From: Sporocytophaga myxococcoides DSM 11118
GTDB taxonomy: Bacteria; Bacteroidota; Bacteroidia; Cytophagales; Cytophagaceae
Length of the DNA: 64,000 nt
Assembly: GCF_000426725.1 (NCBI RefSeq)
Contig: NZ_AUFX01000004.1
Span: 434,001-498,000, forward strand
Direction of reading: 5' to 3'
The notes beneath the pieces were generated by a model. It had not been told where the DNA came from. It made no database searches and saw nothing but the letters and a program-made list of their open reading frames with translations. This document shows, piece by piece, positions 54,947-64,000 of this stretch (position 1 is the stretch's first letter; each line of letters begins with the position of its first letter). Both the position numbers and the translations under genes were made by a program.

Positions 54947-55417
54947 ATGATCTATTTTGGAGAAAATCTATATTTATTAAGAAAAGAAAAAGGCTTAAAC
55001 CAAGCAGAACTATCTGAAATTATTGGTGTTGGGAGAAATACACTGTCTGACTACGAAAATGGAAAGAGTGAGCCGAATTTGTCGACATTAATAAAAATAT
55101 CCGAGTTTTTCGGCATTAACATCCATACTTTACTTGTTGAGGCTTTAAATAATGTCCATTCAATTAAAGAAACAGAGAATGGCAAAAAAGTAGAAAAAAA
55201 TCAACTTAATGATTCTCGTAATCAAGGAAATACCAATTCTGGGGGCTCAGAAAAAACTGAAGAAAGTAAATCTGGAAATGATGATTTGATTGCAGCCCTT
55301 CGTATGGTCATTGAAACTCAAAAAAATCTCATAGAAAGCTTAAATTCACATAATTCTATTCTTCAGGAGCGCCTCAGTGAAGTGGAACAAAGGAATAGTA
55401 TAACTAACAAAAAATAG
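54947..55417 (+). CDS. XRE-family transcriptional regulator
   Basis: About 156 residues from the ATG at 54947; the frame opens further upstream but that part is poor in coding character and would contain the palindrome. Residues 1-65 are an XRE helix-turn-helix (LYLLRKEKGLNQAELSEI, then VGRNTLSDYENGKSEPNLST). A polar linker rich in N, S, E and K follows, then a C-terminal coiled coil (MVIETQKNLIESLNSHNS). It is divergent from the early genes, the usual place of a phage repressor, and probably represses them and itself. Confidence 0.85.
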   Translation: MIYFGENLYLLRKEKGLNQAELSEIIGVGRNTLSDYENGKSEPNLSTLIKISEFFGINIHTLLVEALNNVHSIKETENGKKVEKNQLNDSRNQGNTNSGGSEKTEESKSGNDDLIAALRMVIETQKNLIESLNSHNSILQERLSEVEQRNSITNKK

Positions 55418-55485
55418 ATAAGGATTAAATATTTATTCTGAGGTGTAAGTAATACCTACCTCTCAATAATAATAGAATGCTAATA

Positions 55486-55526
55486 AAAAGAGGGAGGCCA
55501 GACTTATAAGTCCGGCCTCCCTCTTT
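55486..55526. terminator. strong bidirectional terminator
   Basis: A 19-bp near-perfect stem: AAAAGAGGGAGGCCAGACT with AGTCCGGCCTCCCTCTTTT around a 3-base loop. It lies between the convergent XRE regulator and GH8 cellulase genes and would serve both, and marks the right side of the accessory element. Confidence 0.9.
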
Positions 55527-55543
55527 TCAATTTATACTTAATT

Positions 55544-58480
55544 TTATTGCTTAACAAGCTTACATCTGAAGTTGCCTCTATTTGTAATCAGTTCAACAAT
55601 ATAAAAACCTGCCGGATAATCTGCCCCAATAGTTACCTGAGCACTGGAGAATACTTCTTTCTGATCAATCAGAAGATTAGAATTCAAATCATAAACTTTT
55701 ACCAATGCTTCTCCATTAAGCGTTGACAAATCCATTAAGAATTCATGATTAGAAGGATTTGGGTAAATTTTAATTGATTCAGCCTGGCCGTCATTGATTC
55801 CTGCCGGACGAACATCAACTAACTTGGCCGGAGAAGGTGTTGTTCCGCCTGAATTTGAAGCCACAACAGAAACGCTAGCATCGTTATTGCCAAACTTAAT
55901 AACAACAGTATTGGTACCTTGACCGGATACTATCTGAGCATCGCCACTTACAGACCAGGTATATGTTACACCCTGAACCTGAGTAACTGTATAAGTACCA
56001 TTTGCACCCTGTCCGATATTATCGGGACCTGATACCTGAGGCTGAGTCGGAGGTGTTGATGTACATGAAGCATTGATCGTTGCAACTACAGGCAACCTCG
56101 CACATCCATTTCCTACACTTACACTCCAGTTATAGTAGTAAAGATACCAGCCTTGTCCAACAATCCAATCAGGATCTGTACCCTTTATTGACACAACACC
56201 TGAAAGAGTATAAGGATAAGTTGCACCTCCTCCATTTATATTCAATTTAGCTCCTCCGGTAACCTGGCCGTCCATGTAGTAATCTGTACCTTGTGGTATA
56301 GAAAATCCCAGATCTAAAACCTGCGAACCTCCAGGGCCTGAAAGAGTAAATGATTTAGATGCAAGAACAGTAGTCTTGTCACTTTTTAGGACTCTTACCG
56401 TCAGAGTACCTGCTGCATTTGGGTATACGGTAACAGAATTAAGTGTAAACGCACTAAGTGCGTCAAATTTTAACTTATAGGCATAATCATTTCCATCCCA
56501 AATAGTTCCTATAGAATTATTTGCTGGTCCGACGTTGCCTTTTGTTCCTCCACCTGATGCATCCTGCACATAGTAAGTTGTGGTGGAAGAAATTGACGGA
56601 GTAGTGAATGTATTGCCTGTCGCAAGGGCACTACCGCCTGAAGTGCCGCTATACCAGCTATAAGGCGCCGTGCCACCAGTAACACTTAAGGTAACTGTTC
56701 CTGCAGAAGATCTGCATCCATTGACAGGAGTTGGCAGGCTGGATGTTAATTTAATCTCGTCAGACGTTGAAGCACATCCTGAGATGCTAGCTGTAAGTTT
56801 ATACGTTGCAGCTTCATTAACATTGGCCAAAGTGCTGCTGGTTGCTCCATTAATGTTGGTTCCACCTTTCTGCCATTGCCAGGTCGTTCCGGAAGGAAAA
56901 GAAGAAAGGTTAGAAGGTGAAAGGCTGTAACTTGCCGGATTGCAAAGAACTTTATCTGCGCCTAACGCAGGAGTTTGTAGAGTTGCAGAAATAACAATTT
57001 CATCTGTTTCTGTGCAGACCACTTTACCAGAACCATCCACAGAATCACGAACGACAACATAAGTACCTGCGCCATTCGATGCTGTTACACTATAGTTTGC
57101 ATCTGCAGCATTGCTTGAACTGGTTATAAAAGTAGCAGCAGAGGGACTGGTTCTCTTCCATGTAAATCTGATATTTCCGCCACCGTTTGTTTTTGACTGA
57201 AGGGTTACTGGAAAAGAGCTTCCACACATACTGATATCCGCTCCAAGATTTGGTTTTTTGCAGCTTGAAGGAGGAGTAACATTTCCACAAGGATACCACA
57301 TGTTACCTGTTGCAAGCAATACATAGATAGTTCTTAAAGAATTCTGAAAATATGGAGCATCGTCCAATCTCGAGCCAACATTACCAGAAGTAACAGAATT
57401 CTGTGTCCACCAGTTGAAGAAAGAATTTGCATCATCCTGGCTGGATGCCATTGCTGCTAAAGCAAATGCACCTGTAAATGCTGAGTTTCTATAATCCACA
57501 TTTTGAGAACCATCTCTTTTGTAACCAGCTTTGATACCACTGATTCCCGGACCACTTTTAACCCAACCTGTAAGCTTAGTTAGCCATGTCTTTGCACTAG
57601 GAGTTCCCCACCATAGATAGTCGATAGCAACTCTCCATGGTGCTCTTGCAGCATCAAACTGATAATCAGATCTTGTACCACCGCCGTTTTGTTGAATCTT
57701 ATCACAGTCTCCTGATCCTCCAATTCCACCATCTGAATCACTCCATGCGGGAATCAATCCAGTTGTAGTGTGAGCAGATTTCAGTAATACAGTATAGCTG
57801 TCATCAGCAGCTTTTAACCAAAATGAAGATTGATCCGGAACAAACTGAGCGAACGCTCTATAATAACCAGGTGAAAAATAAGAAGGGTTTGTACAGTTAC
57901 AACCTCCCAACCAGTCCCCAGCTTTTTGAACTGTTAAACCGCTACAAGTTGTAAACTCCCAGTTTTTGATATTAGTGATTAATGTTTTCGCGTCTGCAGC
58001 ATAAGAACCGGAAGGCCACTGGCAACTAGCTATAACCAGACCCATTGCCGCATCCAGGTCCCCGTCTGTTGCACCATTATCTCCGCAAGAACCACCACCG
58101 CAACTAGTCCGACACCAGTTCATCAATCCATGGTTGTTCATGTTATTTTTATAATAGGCCCATAAACCATCAAAAAGCGTTTTGTCACCTCTATATACAG
58201 CCAAAAGCATTCCATAGCCTATACCTTCAGAATAAGTTTTACCATCTCCATCTTTTACTCTCGCTGAGCTTCCGCAGGTTTCCACCCATCTTGATTTCCA
58301 GTCATTATACCAGGAATCCGCAATAGCAGAAGCTTCTGTTTTGGATTTAACATTTTGCTGAAATCCAAAAGGATAACTCCTGTTTTGAGGATAAGCATAG
58401 GTTGGCGTTTGAGCCTGCAATACCTGTATCTGAAAAACAGAAACAAGACAAAGTAGCAATAGGGTAAATTTTCTCTCCAT
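55544..58480 (-). CDS. GH8 endoglucanase with Ig-like modules and T9SS sorting domain
   Basis: 978 residues. Signal peptide 1-24 (ending VLQAQ). GH8 catalytic domain about 27-395: proton donor Glu85 in TYSEGIGYGM, ATDGDLDAAMG at 137-147, and the catalytic-base region DYQFDAARAPWR near 262. The Ig-like/PKD-like array and beta-rich domain (about 405-800) match those of the GH9 enzyme at 18.8-22.1 kb. A PKD-like unit (about 815-890) then precedes the type A T9SS domain (IKIYPNPSNHEF to KLVKQ). Expected to be an extracellular endo-beta-1,4-glucanase acting on cellulose. Confidence 0.96.
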   Translation of the reverse strand: MERKFTLLLLCLVSVFQIQVLQAQTPTYAYPQNRSYPFGFQQNVKSKTEASAIADSWYNDWKSRWVETCGSSARVKDGDGKTYSEGIGYGMLLAVYRGDKTLFDGLWAYYKNNMNNHGLMNWCRTSCGGGSCGDNGATDGDLDAAMGLVIASCQWPSGSYAADAKTLITNIKNWEFTTCSGLTVQKAGDWLGGCNCTNPSYFSPGYYRAFAQFVPDQSSFWLKAADDSYTVLLKSAHTTTGLIPAWSDSDGGIGGSGDCDKIQQNGGGTRSDYQFDAARAPWRVAIDYLWWGTPSAKTWLTKLTGWVKSGPGISGIKAGYKRDGSQNVDYRNSAFTGAFALAAMASSQDDANSFFNWWTQNSVTSGNVGSRLDDAPYFQNSLRTIYVLLATGNMWYPCGNVTPPSSCKKPNLGADISMCGSSFPVTLQSKTNGGGNIRFTWKRTSPSAATFITSSSNAADANYSVTASNGAGTYVVVRDSVDGSGKVVCTETDEIVISATLQTPALGADKVLCNPASYSLSPSNLSSFPSGTTWQWQKGGTNINGATSSTLANVNEAATYKLTASISGCASTSDEIKLTSSLPTPVNGCRSSAGTVTLSVTGGTAPYSWYSGTSGGSALATGNTFTTPSISSTTTYYVQDASGGGTKGNVGPANNSIGTIWDGNDYAYKLKFDALSAFTLNSVTVYPNAAGTLTVRVLKSDKTTVLASKSFTLSGPGGSQVLDLGFSIPQGTDYYMDGQVTGGAKLNINGGGATYPYTLSGVVSIKGTDPDWIVGQGWYLYYYNWSVSVGNGCARLPVVATINASCTSTPPTQPQVSGPDNIGQGANGTYTVTQVQGVTYTWSVSGDAQIVSGQGTNTVVIKFGNNDASVSVVASNSGGTTPSPAKLVDVRPAGINDGQAESIKIYPNPSNHEFLMDLSTLNGEALVKVYDLNSNLLIDQKEVFSSAQVTIGADYPAGFYIVELITNRGNFRCKLVKQ

Positions 58481-58904
58481 AATAATTAATTGAATGGTTT
58501 TCCAAAACCGGTTTATAAATTTATAGATACAAAATAGGATTTAACAATTATTGTTCAGCCAAGTTATAAATTTCATGTAATATAAATACAAAAAAATATG
58601 GTTTTTTTCCAATAAGATAGTTATAACAGTCATTTTCAAAATAGTATTTACCCGTCAGTATGAAATTTCAAACTACCCAAAACACAATTTTTTATATGAA
58701 AGATGTAATTATAAAGACTTACTAAAAGTGGGTTACGCAGCTTGGGAAAATAAACTTTTACTCAAATAATCTAAAAAATGCAGGTAATGCTTTTGAATAA
58801 TTTCAAAAAAATTAAGCAATGTAGCGTTTTGAGGAAACTAACGTTAAAAATGGATTAAAAATGAAAAATCATTTAACAGAGATTTTTTGATTTTGGAAGG
58901 ATCA
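58481..58904. other. AT-rich intergenic region upstream of GH8
   Basis: About 425 bases between the GH8 start and the feoB hairpin. No ORF or RNA gene seen. It should contain the GH8 promoter; no Bacteroidota-type -7 element matched well enough to call. Confidence 0.45.
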
Positions 58905-58930
58905 AATCCTGCAATTTGTCATGCAGGATT
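58905..58930 (-). terminator. hairpin after feoB
   Basis: Perfect 9-bp arms AATCCTGCA and TGCAGGATT with an 8-base loop, 15 bases after the feoB stop codon. The downstream T run is short (GGATTTGATCC), so termination strength is uncertain. Confidence 0.5.
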
Positions 58931-58945
58931 AATAAAATGTCTATT

Positions 58946-61069
58946 CTAGCTAAATAAATGATAAGTAATAAAACTCAAGCCGTAAGCAAGGCCGGTCATA
59001 TATATTAATTGTAACATTGGCCATGTCCAGCCTTTAGTTTCTCTGCGCACTATCGCGAGTGTACTCATGCATTGCATGGCAAACAAATAAAATATCAGCA
59101 ATGAAAAAGCAAGAGCTGGAGTATACATTGGTCCTCCGGTTTTAGGATTGATCTCCTCTTTCATCCTTTGCTTAATTGTTGCTTCGTCATCACCGCTGTC
59201 TCCGACACTGTATATTGTAGACATAGTTCCGATAAAGACTTCTCTTGCTGCAAAAGAAGTGATGAGTGCCACTCCGATTTTCCAGTCAAACCCTAGTGGT
59301 CTGATAACTGGCTCTATAAAATGTCCGAACTGACCTGCATAGGACATTTCAAGTTTTTTACCCGCTACGGCATTGTCAAAATCGGGAGTTGATTCTACAA
59401 GCTCAGGTTGTTCCCGCCTAATCTCAGTCACAGCATTCGTTTCTATATCTCCTGGACCATAACTTGCAAGCACCCAAAGCACAATAGAAATCGCTACGAT
59501 TACCTTCCCAGCTTCAAGAACAAAGGTTTTAACTTTTTCATAAATTGTTAAACCAACATTTTTCCATCTAGGAATTCTATATGAAGGAAGCTCCATTATG
59601 AAAAAGCTTCTCTGCTTATTTTTCAGAATTTTATTCATTACAAATCCTGACAGTATAGCAGATAGAAAACCGATAAGGTACAACCCCATCAAAACAATTC
59701 CTTGCAGATTAATAAATCCAAGCAAATCAACTTCAGGCACAACCAACGCAATAAGAATTGTGAAAACCGGAATCCTTGCAGAACAACTCATCAAAGGCGT
59801 TACAAAAATTGTAATGAGCCTTTCTTTCCAATTTTCGATGCTTCTTGTAGACATGATTGCTGGAACTGCACAGGCGACACCTGATATAAGAGGAACCACG
59901 CTACGCCCACTCATCCCGAATGGTCTCATGAGTTTGTCCATGAGAAACATCACTCTGGACATATATCCCGACTCTTCTAAGACAGCAATAAAGGCGAATA
60001 AAATAGCAATCTGAGGAATGAAAATAAGTACGCCGCCCAGCCCGGCAATAAGGCCATCTGTAAGAAGATCAGTAAACGGACCAGAAGGAAGATTCTGTTT
60101 CAAAGCTCCGTTTATCCATGCAATTCCGCCGTCTATCAAATCCATCGGAAAGGATGCCCACGCAAAAATAGACTGGAACAGCACCAGTAAAATAAAGAAG
60201 AATATAAGATAACCGAATACTTTATGAGTGAGTATCCTATCTATCTTAGTTGAAGTTAATTCTTTATCGTCTACGGATTTCTCTTCAACAGTCTCTTTCA
60301 GAATACGTGTAATTACATCATACCTGGCGATTGTTTCCTTTGATTGAAAACCTTTAGAATCAAAGCTCCATTTTTTGACAAGTCTTGCGAGCTCTTCTTT
60401 TTCCTTTTGGGGAAGCCCACGCATGTTGTCATACTGATGTGCCAGCAAAATTGCCTGATAATCATTTTCAAGAGAAAAGCTCTCTTTTACTTCAGATATA
60501 ATTCCTGAAGCCAATGGTCCAGGTTTATAATAACTTTCAGGAGGTGTGTGTACCGGACAGGCAATGGCTGCCTTAAGCTCACGGATACCAGCACCAGTTC
60601 TCGCATTGATTGCGACTATCGGTACATTAAGTTCTTTTTCAAGTTTAAGGGGATCTATCTTTATCCCATGCTGCTCTGCAAGATCAAGCATATTCAGGAC
60701 AAGAATGACGGGAAACCCAAGATCCCTGATCTGGGTGAATAAAAGCATGTTCCTCTTAAAAGTAGAGGCATCTATAACAACAAGAAGAAGGTCAGGAGAA
60801 GCGGGGTCCTTTTTGCTATGCAATAGATCAAGGACTATCTGTTCATCGAGTGATTTGGGATAAAGACTATAAGTGCCCGGAAGGTCAATTATTTCAGCAT
60901 ATAGATTGTCACTGATTTTACTCGTGCCAACTTTTTTATCTACAGTGACCCCGGGAAAATTTCCGATTTTTTGATTTAAACCGGTAAGGTGGTTAAAAAG
61001 AGAAGATTTACCGGCATTAGGATTACCCAGAAGGGCAACTTTTAACCTCGTTGTTTTTTCAATAGACAT
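58946..61069 (-). CDS. feoB: ferrous iron transporter FeoB
   Basis: Inner-membrane Fe(II) importer with a cytosolic G domain. 707 residues. G1 GNPNAGKSS (15-23), G2 region NFPGVTVDKK, G3 DLPGTYSLY, and G4 LNMLD near 125 are all present. A helical spacer domain lies near 170-270. The membrane core has the GLGGVLIFIPQIAILF and SGVACAVPAIMSTR signatures, and a second gate half follows (FAAREVFIGTMSTIYSVG). Length is normal. It follows feoA with a gap of about 90 bases. Confidence 0.97.
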   Translation of the reverse strand: MSIEKTTRLKVALLGNPNAGKSSLFNHLTGLNQKIGNFPGVTVDKKVGTSKISDNLYAEIIDLPGTYSLYPKSLDEQIVLDLLHSKKDPASPDLLLVVIDASTFKRNMLLFTQIRDLGFPVILVLNMLDLAEQHGIKIDPLKLEKELNVPIVAINARTGAGIRELKAAIACPVHTPPESYYKPGPLASGIISEVKESFSLENDYQAILLAHQYDNMRGLPQKEKEELARLVKKWSFDSKGFQSKETIARYDVITRILKETVEEKSVDDKELTSTKIDRILTHKVFGYLIFFFILLVLFQSIFAWASFPMDLIDGGIAWINGALKQNLPSGPFTDLLTDGLIAGLGGVLIFIPQIAILFAFIAVLEESGYMSRVMFLMDKLMRPFGMSGRSVVPLISGVACAVPAIMSTRSIENWKERLITIFVTPLMSCSARIPVFTILIALVVPEVDLLGFINLQGIVLMGLYLIGFLSAILSGFVMNKILKNKQRSFFIMELPSYRIPRWKNVGLTIYEKVKTFVLEAGKVIVAISIVLWVLASYGPGDIETNAVTEIRREQPELVESTPDFDNAVAGKKLEMSYAGQFGHFIEPVIRPLGFDWKIGVALITSFAAREVFIGTMSTIYSVGDSGDDEATIKQRMKEEINPKTGGPMYTPALAFSLLIFYLFAMQCMSTLAIVRRETKGWTWPMLQLIYMTGLAYGLSFITYHLFS

Positions 61070-61158
61070 ATCCCAACAGAGACCAGGAATTTAAAGCAGG
61101 ATAACCGGAATATCCGGCACTCAAATTCAGAGGTTAATTTTACTTGAATGTTAACTAA

Positions 61159-61389
61159 CTATCGCAGCATTACAGTTGCTGCTTCTTCTAATCGTAAAGA
61201 AAGATTATATCCGGAAACTTTTATACAAATAGGATCACCTAAAGGAGCTTTATTGCTCAACTCCACCATACAACCCGGCAAACAACCCATCTCAAGCAGC
61301 TTCAGAGACATTTCTTCGTCATTGAAACAACAGACGATTCCTTTTTCTCCGATTTTAAGATCTGCAATGCTTTTTTTGGGTTCGCCCAT
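61159..61389 (-). CDS. feoA: ferrous iron transport accessory protein FeoA
   Basis: 76-residue SH3-like protein that modulates FeoB. Characteristic motifs: SIADLKIGEKGIVCCF, LKLLEMGCLPGCMVEL and APLGDPICIKVSGYNLSLR, the last being the family's signature loop. It precedes feoB on the same strand, 89 bases apart, and is probably co-transcribed. No FeoC-like gene is visible. Confidence 0.95.
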   Translation of the reverse strand: MGEPKKSIADLKIGEKGIVCCFNDEEMSLKLLEMGCLPGCMVELSNKAPLGDPICIKVSGYNLSLRLEEAATVMLR

Positions 61390-61552
61390 GCTTATTTAGA
61401 CTGATTTCAAACAAATTTACTACCTAAACGTGAAGCAAACAACAATGATATTGCTTTTACAAAAATAAAAATTCTAATATAAGATTAACTAAAAGTAAGA
61501 AAAGTCAGGGGACTATTACAAAAAAAATAATTGGGACCTAATAAAGACTCCT

Positions 61553-62275
61553 TTAGCTAAAGTACTTTTCAAGATCCTTTAATTTAATCATACCTTCATA
61601 ATACGCTTTGGCGAATATCACTCCATAAACCCCAAGATCCTGAAGCTTATCAATATCTTCTACAGATCTAACACCGCCGCTTGCCATTAATTTAATATCA
61701 GGAAATTTATTAAGTATCCTTTTATAAAGGTCAAATGGAGGACCAGCAAGGGAATCATCACAGGTAATATCCGTACATTTTACATACAAAATTCCCTGAT
61801 TATGAAAATAATCCACTAAGTCGAGCACATCAACTTCAGTACTTTTGGACCAGCCTCTGGTAGCTATTTTGTCATTATTGACATCTGCTCCCAGGATTAT
61901 TTTATTTCTACCATAGGAAATAATCCAGGAAGAAAATAAATCCTTGTTGTTCACTGCGATAGTAGAGGCATGGATAGCATTTGCCCCATGTTCAAAGGCC
62001 AGTCTGATATCATCGTCATCATTGATACCTCCACCGAAGTCAATAGCAAGATCCGTATAACCAGCTATCGTTTCAATGACCTCCTGATTCATTATCCTAC
62101 CCTTTCTTGCCCCTTCAATATCAATCAGGTGAATTTTTTTAATGCCATGATCCTGAAATTTCAAAGCCATATCCAGAGGTCGCTCATCATAGATTTTAAT
62201 GTTATCAAGGTTTCCGTTCTGAACCCTTGCTACTCTGAGCTTTACAACTGATATTGCCGGAATTATCTCGATCAT
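61553..62275 (-). CDS. HisA-like TIM-barrel protein, catalytic Asp replaced
   Basis: 240 residues, a full (beta/alpha)8 barrel of the HisA/HisF superfamily: IIPAIS at the first strand, IDFGGGINDDDDIRLAF near 77, ILGADVNNDKIATRGW near 125, and LMASGGVRSVEDIDKL near 197 (phosphate-binding loops). In true HisA the first strand reads PAID and this Asp is a catalytic acid/base; here it is Ser9. The DGT loop is also altered (CDDSLAG). It follows trpA by 26 bases, so a role linked to tryptophan is possible, but it may also be inactive or have new activity. Confidence 0.8.
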   Translation of the reverse strand: MIEIIPAISVVKLRVARVQNGNLDNIKIYDERPLDMALKFQDHGIKKIHLIDIEGARKGRIMNQEVIETIAGYTDLAIDFGGGINDDDDIRLAFEHGANAIHASTIAVNNKDLFSSWIISYGRNKIILGADVNNDKIATRGWSKSTEVDVLDLVDYFHNQGILYVKCTDITCDDSLAGPPFDLYKRILNKFPDIKLMASGGVRSVEDIDKLQDLGVYGVIFAKAYYEGMIKLKDLEKYFS

Positions 62276-62301
62276 GGCAGTATATAAAATTTAAAAACGT
62301 C

Positions 62302-63090
62302 TTATCTGATACCTTTTATAAAAACGTCGATATCCTTCTCCAGGTTTTTGCTTCCTGTAATCGCCTTTACAAATGCACTTCCTATAATTGCACCTTTAGC
62401 ATAATTCGTTGCAAAGGCAAATGACTCTTTATCCCTCACATTGAATCCAATCATTAAAGGATTCTTCAGTTTGGATCCTTTTAATCTGGAAAAATATTCT
62501 TCCTGCTGCTTGATATCTTTTGTATTTCCAGTAGTACTGTCTGTAGAAACTGCGTAAATAAATCCAGTTGCATGATCATCAATGAGTTTTAAACGCTCTG
62601 GTGAGGTATGCGGAGTTACAAGGAAAATATTCGAAAGGTTGTTCTTTTGAAAGATCTCTTCGTAATCCTCCATATATTCTCTAACTGGTAAATCCGGGAT
62701 AATTACTCCGTCAATACCCACAGCAGCAGCATCTTCACAGAACTTTTCAATACCATATCTCAAAACAGGATTGATATAACCCATTAGCAACACAGGTATA
62801 TGAATCTCTTTACGCATGTCTTTGATCTGCTCGAAAAGTCCTTTAATGGTCATTCCGTTTTCGAGTGCAATTTCGCTGCTTCTCTGAATTACAGGACCAT
62901 CAGCCAATGGATCAGAAAACGGCATTCCGATTTCCACCATATCCACGCATGCATTCTGTAAAGCCCTTAAAACAGGAAGAGTGTCATTCAAAGCAGGATA
63001 ACCCGCTGTGAAATAAATATTAAGCAATGGCTTTTGATTCTCGCTGAAAGCCGCAGTCAATCGGTTTTTTACCTGAATTTTAGTATCCAT
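62302..63090 (-). CDS. trpA: tryptophan synthase alpha chain
   Basis: 262 residues. Splits indole-3-glycerol phosphate into indole and glyceraldehyde 3-phosphate; indole is channelled to TrpB. Motifs: YFTAGYPALNDT near 27, VEIGMPFSDPLADGPVIQ near 52 (catalytic Glu and Asp), DGVIIPDLPVREY near 126, and VSTDSTTGNTKDI near 180 in place of the common SRxGVTG. It starts 4 bases after trpB and precedes a HisA-like gene. Confidence 0.96.
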   Translation of the reverse strand: MDTKIQVKNRLTAAFSENQKPLLNIYFTAGYPALNDTLPVLRALQNACVDMVEIGMPFSDPLADGPVIQRSSEIALENGMTIKGLFEQIKDMRKEIHIPVLLMGYINPVLRYGIEKFCEDAAAVGIDGVIIPDLPVREYMEDYEEIFQKNNLSNIFLVTPHTSPERLKLIDDHATGFIYAVSTDSTTGNTKDIKQQEEYFSRLKGSKLKNPLMIGFNVRDKESFAFATNYAKGAIIGSAFVKAITGSKNLEKDIDVFIKGIR

Positions 63091-63094
63091 TACC

Positions 63095-64000
63095 TTAGTC
63101 TTTTAAAAATTCTTCTTTTCTGGTTATATATGTCATCAGATCTTTATCACCTCTACCTGAAAGGTTCACTACAACAGTATCTGATGGTTTAAGATTTAAT
63201 TTTGCCATAGATGCTATCGCATGTGAAGATTCAAGAGCAGGAATAATTCCTTCCAGCTTGCTCAATAAGACTGCAGCTTTAAATGCTTCTTTGTCAGTGA
63301 TTGCTAAAAACTCAGCTCTTCCTGTTTCAAATAAATGACTGTGAATTGGTCCGATCCCAGGATAGTCAAGACCTGCAGATATTGAATGTGCTTCTACGAT
63401 CTGACCATCTGCTGTCTGCATCAATAAAGTTTTGCTTCCATGCAACACTCCTGGTTTTCCAAGAAAAGTCGTTGCAGCTGAATAACCTGAATCTATGCCC
63501 ATTCCTGCAGCTTCTACTGCCACAAGTTTAACATCCTTTTCATTCAGATAATGGAAAAATGCACCTGCAGCATTACTACCTCCACCAACACATGCAATTA
63601 CATAATCTGGATTTTCTGAGCCAGTCTTTTCTTTCAACTGAGCTCGAACTTCTTTACTTATTATAGCCTGGAATCTTGCAACCATATCCGGGTACGGATG
63701 TGGTCCTACTACAGACCCAATGATATAATGTGTATCGGAAGGGTTATTGATCCAGTCCCTGATAGCCTCATTGGTAGCATCTTTTAATGTTTTGCTGCCG
63801 GAAGTAGCTGGCACAACTGTTGCGCCAAGCATTTTCATACGCTCTACATTGGGCTTCTGACGTTCCATATCGATTTCGCCCATGTAAACGATGCAGTCAA
63901 AACCCATTAAAGCACAAACCGTAGCTGTTGCAACACCATGCTGTCCGGCGCCGGTCTCTGCTATAATCCGTCTCTTCCCGAGTCTCTTAGCAAGAAGGAT
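63095..64000 (-). CDS. trpB: tryptophan synthase beta chain, N-terminus cut by window edge
   Basis: PLP enzyme joining indole and serine. I extended the frame to the window edge, giving 301 visible residues and a complete C-terminus; about 95 residues including the PLP lysine lie outside. Visible features: [20 protein letters not shown] (catalytic Glu), [28 protein letters not shown], the phosphate-binding [22 protein letters not shown] and LSGRGDKDL. It is followed by trpA with a 4-base gap. Confidence 0.97.
   Translation of the reverse strand: MLLAKRLGKRRIIAETGAGQHGVATATVCALMGFDCIVYMGEIDMERQKPNVERMKMLGATVVPATSGSKTLKDATNEAIRDWINNPSDTHYIIGSVVGPHPYPDMVARFQAIISKEVRAQLKEKTGSENPDYVIACVGGGSNAAGAFFHYLNEKDVKLVAVEAAGMGIDSGYSAATTFLGKPGVLHGSKTLLMQTADGQIVEAHSISAGLDYPGIGPIHSHLFETGRAEFLAITDKEAFKAAVLLSKLEGIIPALESSHAIASMAKLNLKPSDTVVVNLSGRGDKDLMTYITRKEEFLKD

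Noticed and set aside
54769-55017. 82-residue plus-strand frame overlapping the XRE start
   Set aside because: It overlaps the palindrome and the XRE helix-turn-helix in another frame and has no coding character.
61390-61552. Fur- or DtxR-type operator upstream of feoA
   Set aside because: Only a weak short palindrome (CAAT-GAT-ATTG) is present and it does not match a known box well enough to report.

Overview
The window looks like the chromosome of a cellulose-degrading, gliding-type Bacteroidota (Cytophagales-like, similar in style to Cytophaga or Sporocytophaga). Supporting signs are AT-rich intergenic DNA, near absence of Shine-Dalgarno sites, a GH9 and a GH8 cellulase that each carry a signal peptide and a C-terminal type IX secretion (T9SS) sorting domain, and a BBP2-type porin. 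The genus is an inference.

Layout. 1-5.5 kb: leucine operon on the minus strand (leuA, leuC, leuD, a secreted beta-helix T9SS protein, leuB cut by the window edge), preceded by a leader peptide gene with four consecutive Leu codons and a terminator hairpin, i.e. a transcription attenuator. 5.8-8.4 kb: vWA protein plus MoxR-type AAA+ ATPase. 8.5-18.7 kb: housekeeping genes (aldose epimerase family, TerC family, a four-helix-bundle protein, purE, purK, porin, gpmI, DUF4783-type, nadC, YcxB-like). 18.8-22.1 kb: GH9 cellulase. 22.4-55.4 kb: a prophage-like accessory element. 55.5-58.5 kb: GH8 cellulase whose accessory module is clearly homologous to that of the GH9. 58.9-61.4 kb: feoA-feoB. 61.5-64 kb: trpB (cut by the edge), trpA and a HisA-like protein lacking a catalytic Asp.

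The accessory element is the notable part. At its right end an XRE regulator (plus strand, with a 21-bp palindrome just before its start) faces a minus-strand series of small genes including a Mu Gam-type nuclease inhibitor. Next come a holin-like membrane protein, an M15 peptidase, an SGNH hydrolase, a CHAP/NlpC-like amidase, a decayed IS110-family insertion, and two adjacent coiled-coil membrane proteins with a spanin-like layout. These are followed by two fibre-like beta-solenoid proteins, each paired with its own GT25-type glycosyltransferase, and between the pairs lie large proteins of 653, 781, 1875 and 1758 residues plus a 306-residue secreted protein. No capsid, portal, terminase, sheath, tube or baseplate gene is visible. 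The large proteins have neither signal peptides nor T9SS domains, so a lysis-cassette or type 10-like release route is a reasonable but untested hypothesis. Alternatives are a decayed Mu-like prophage or a cargo island of a contractile system encoded elsewhere.
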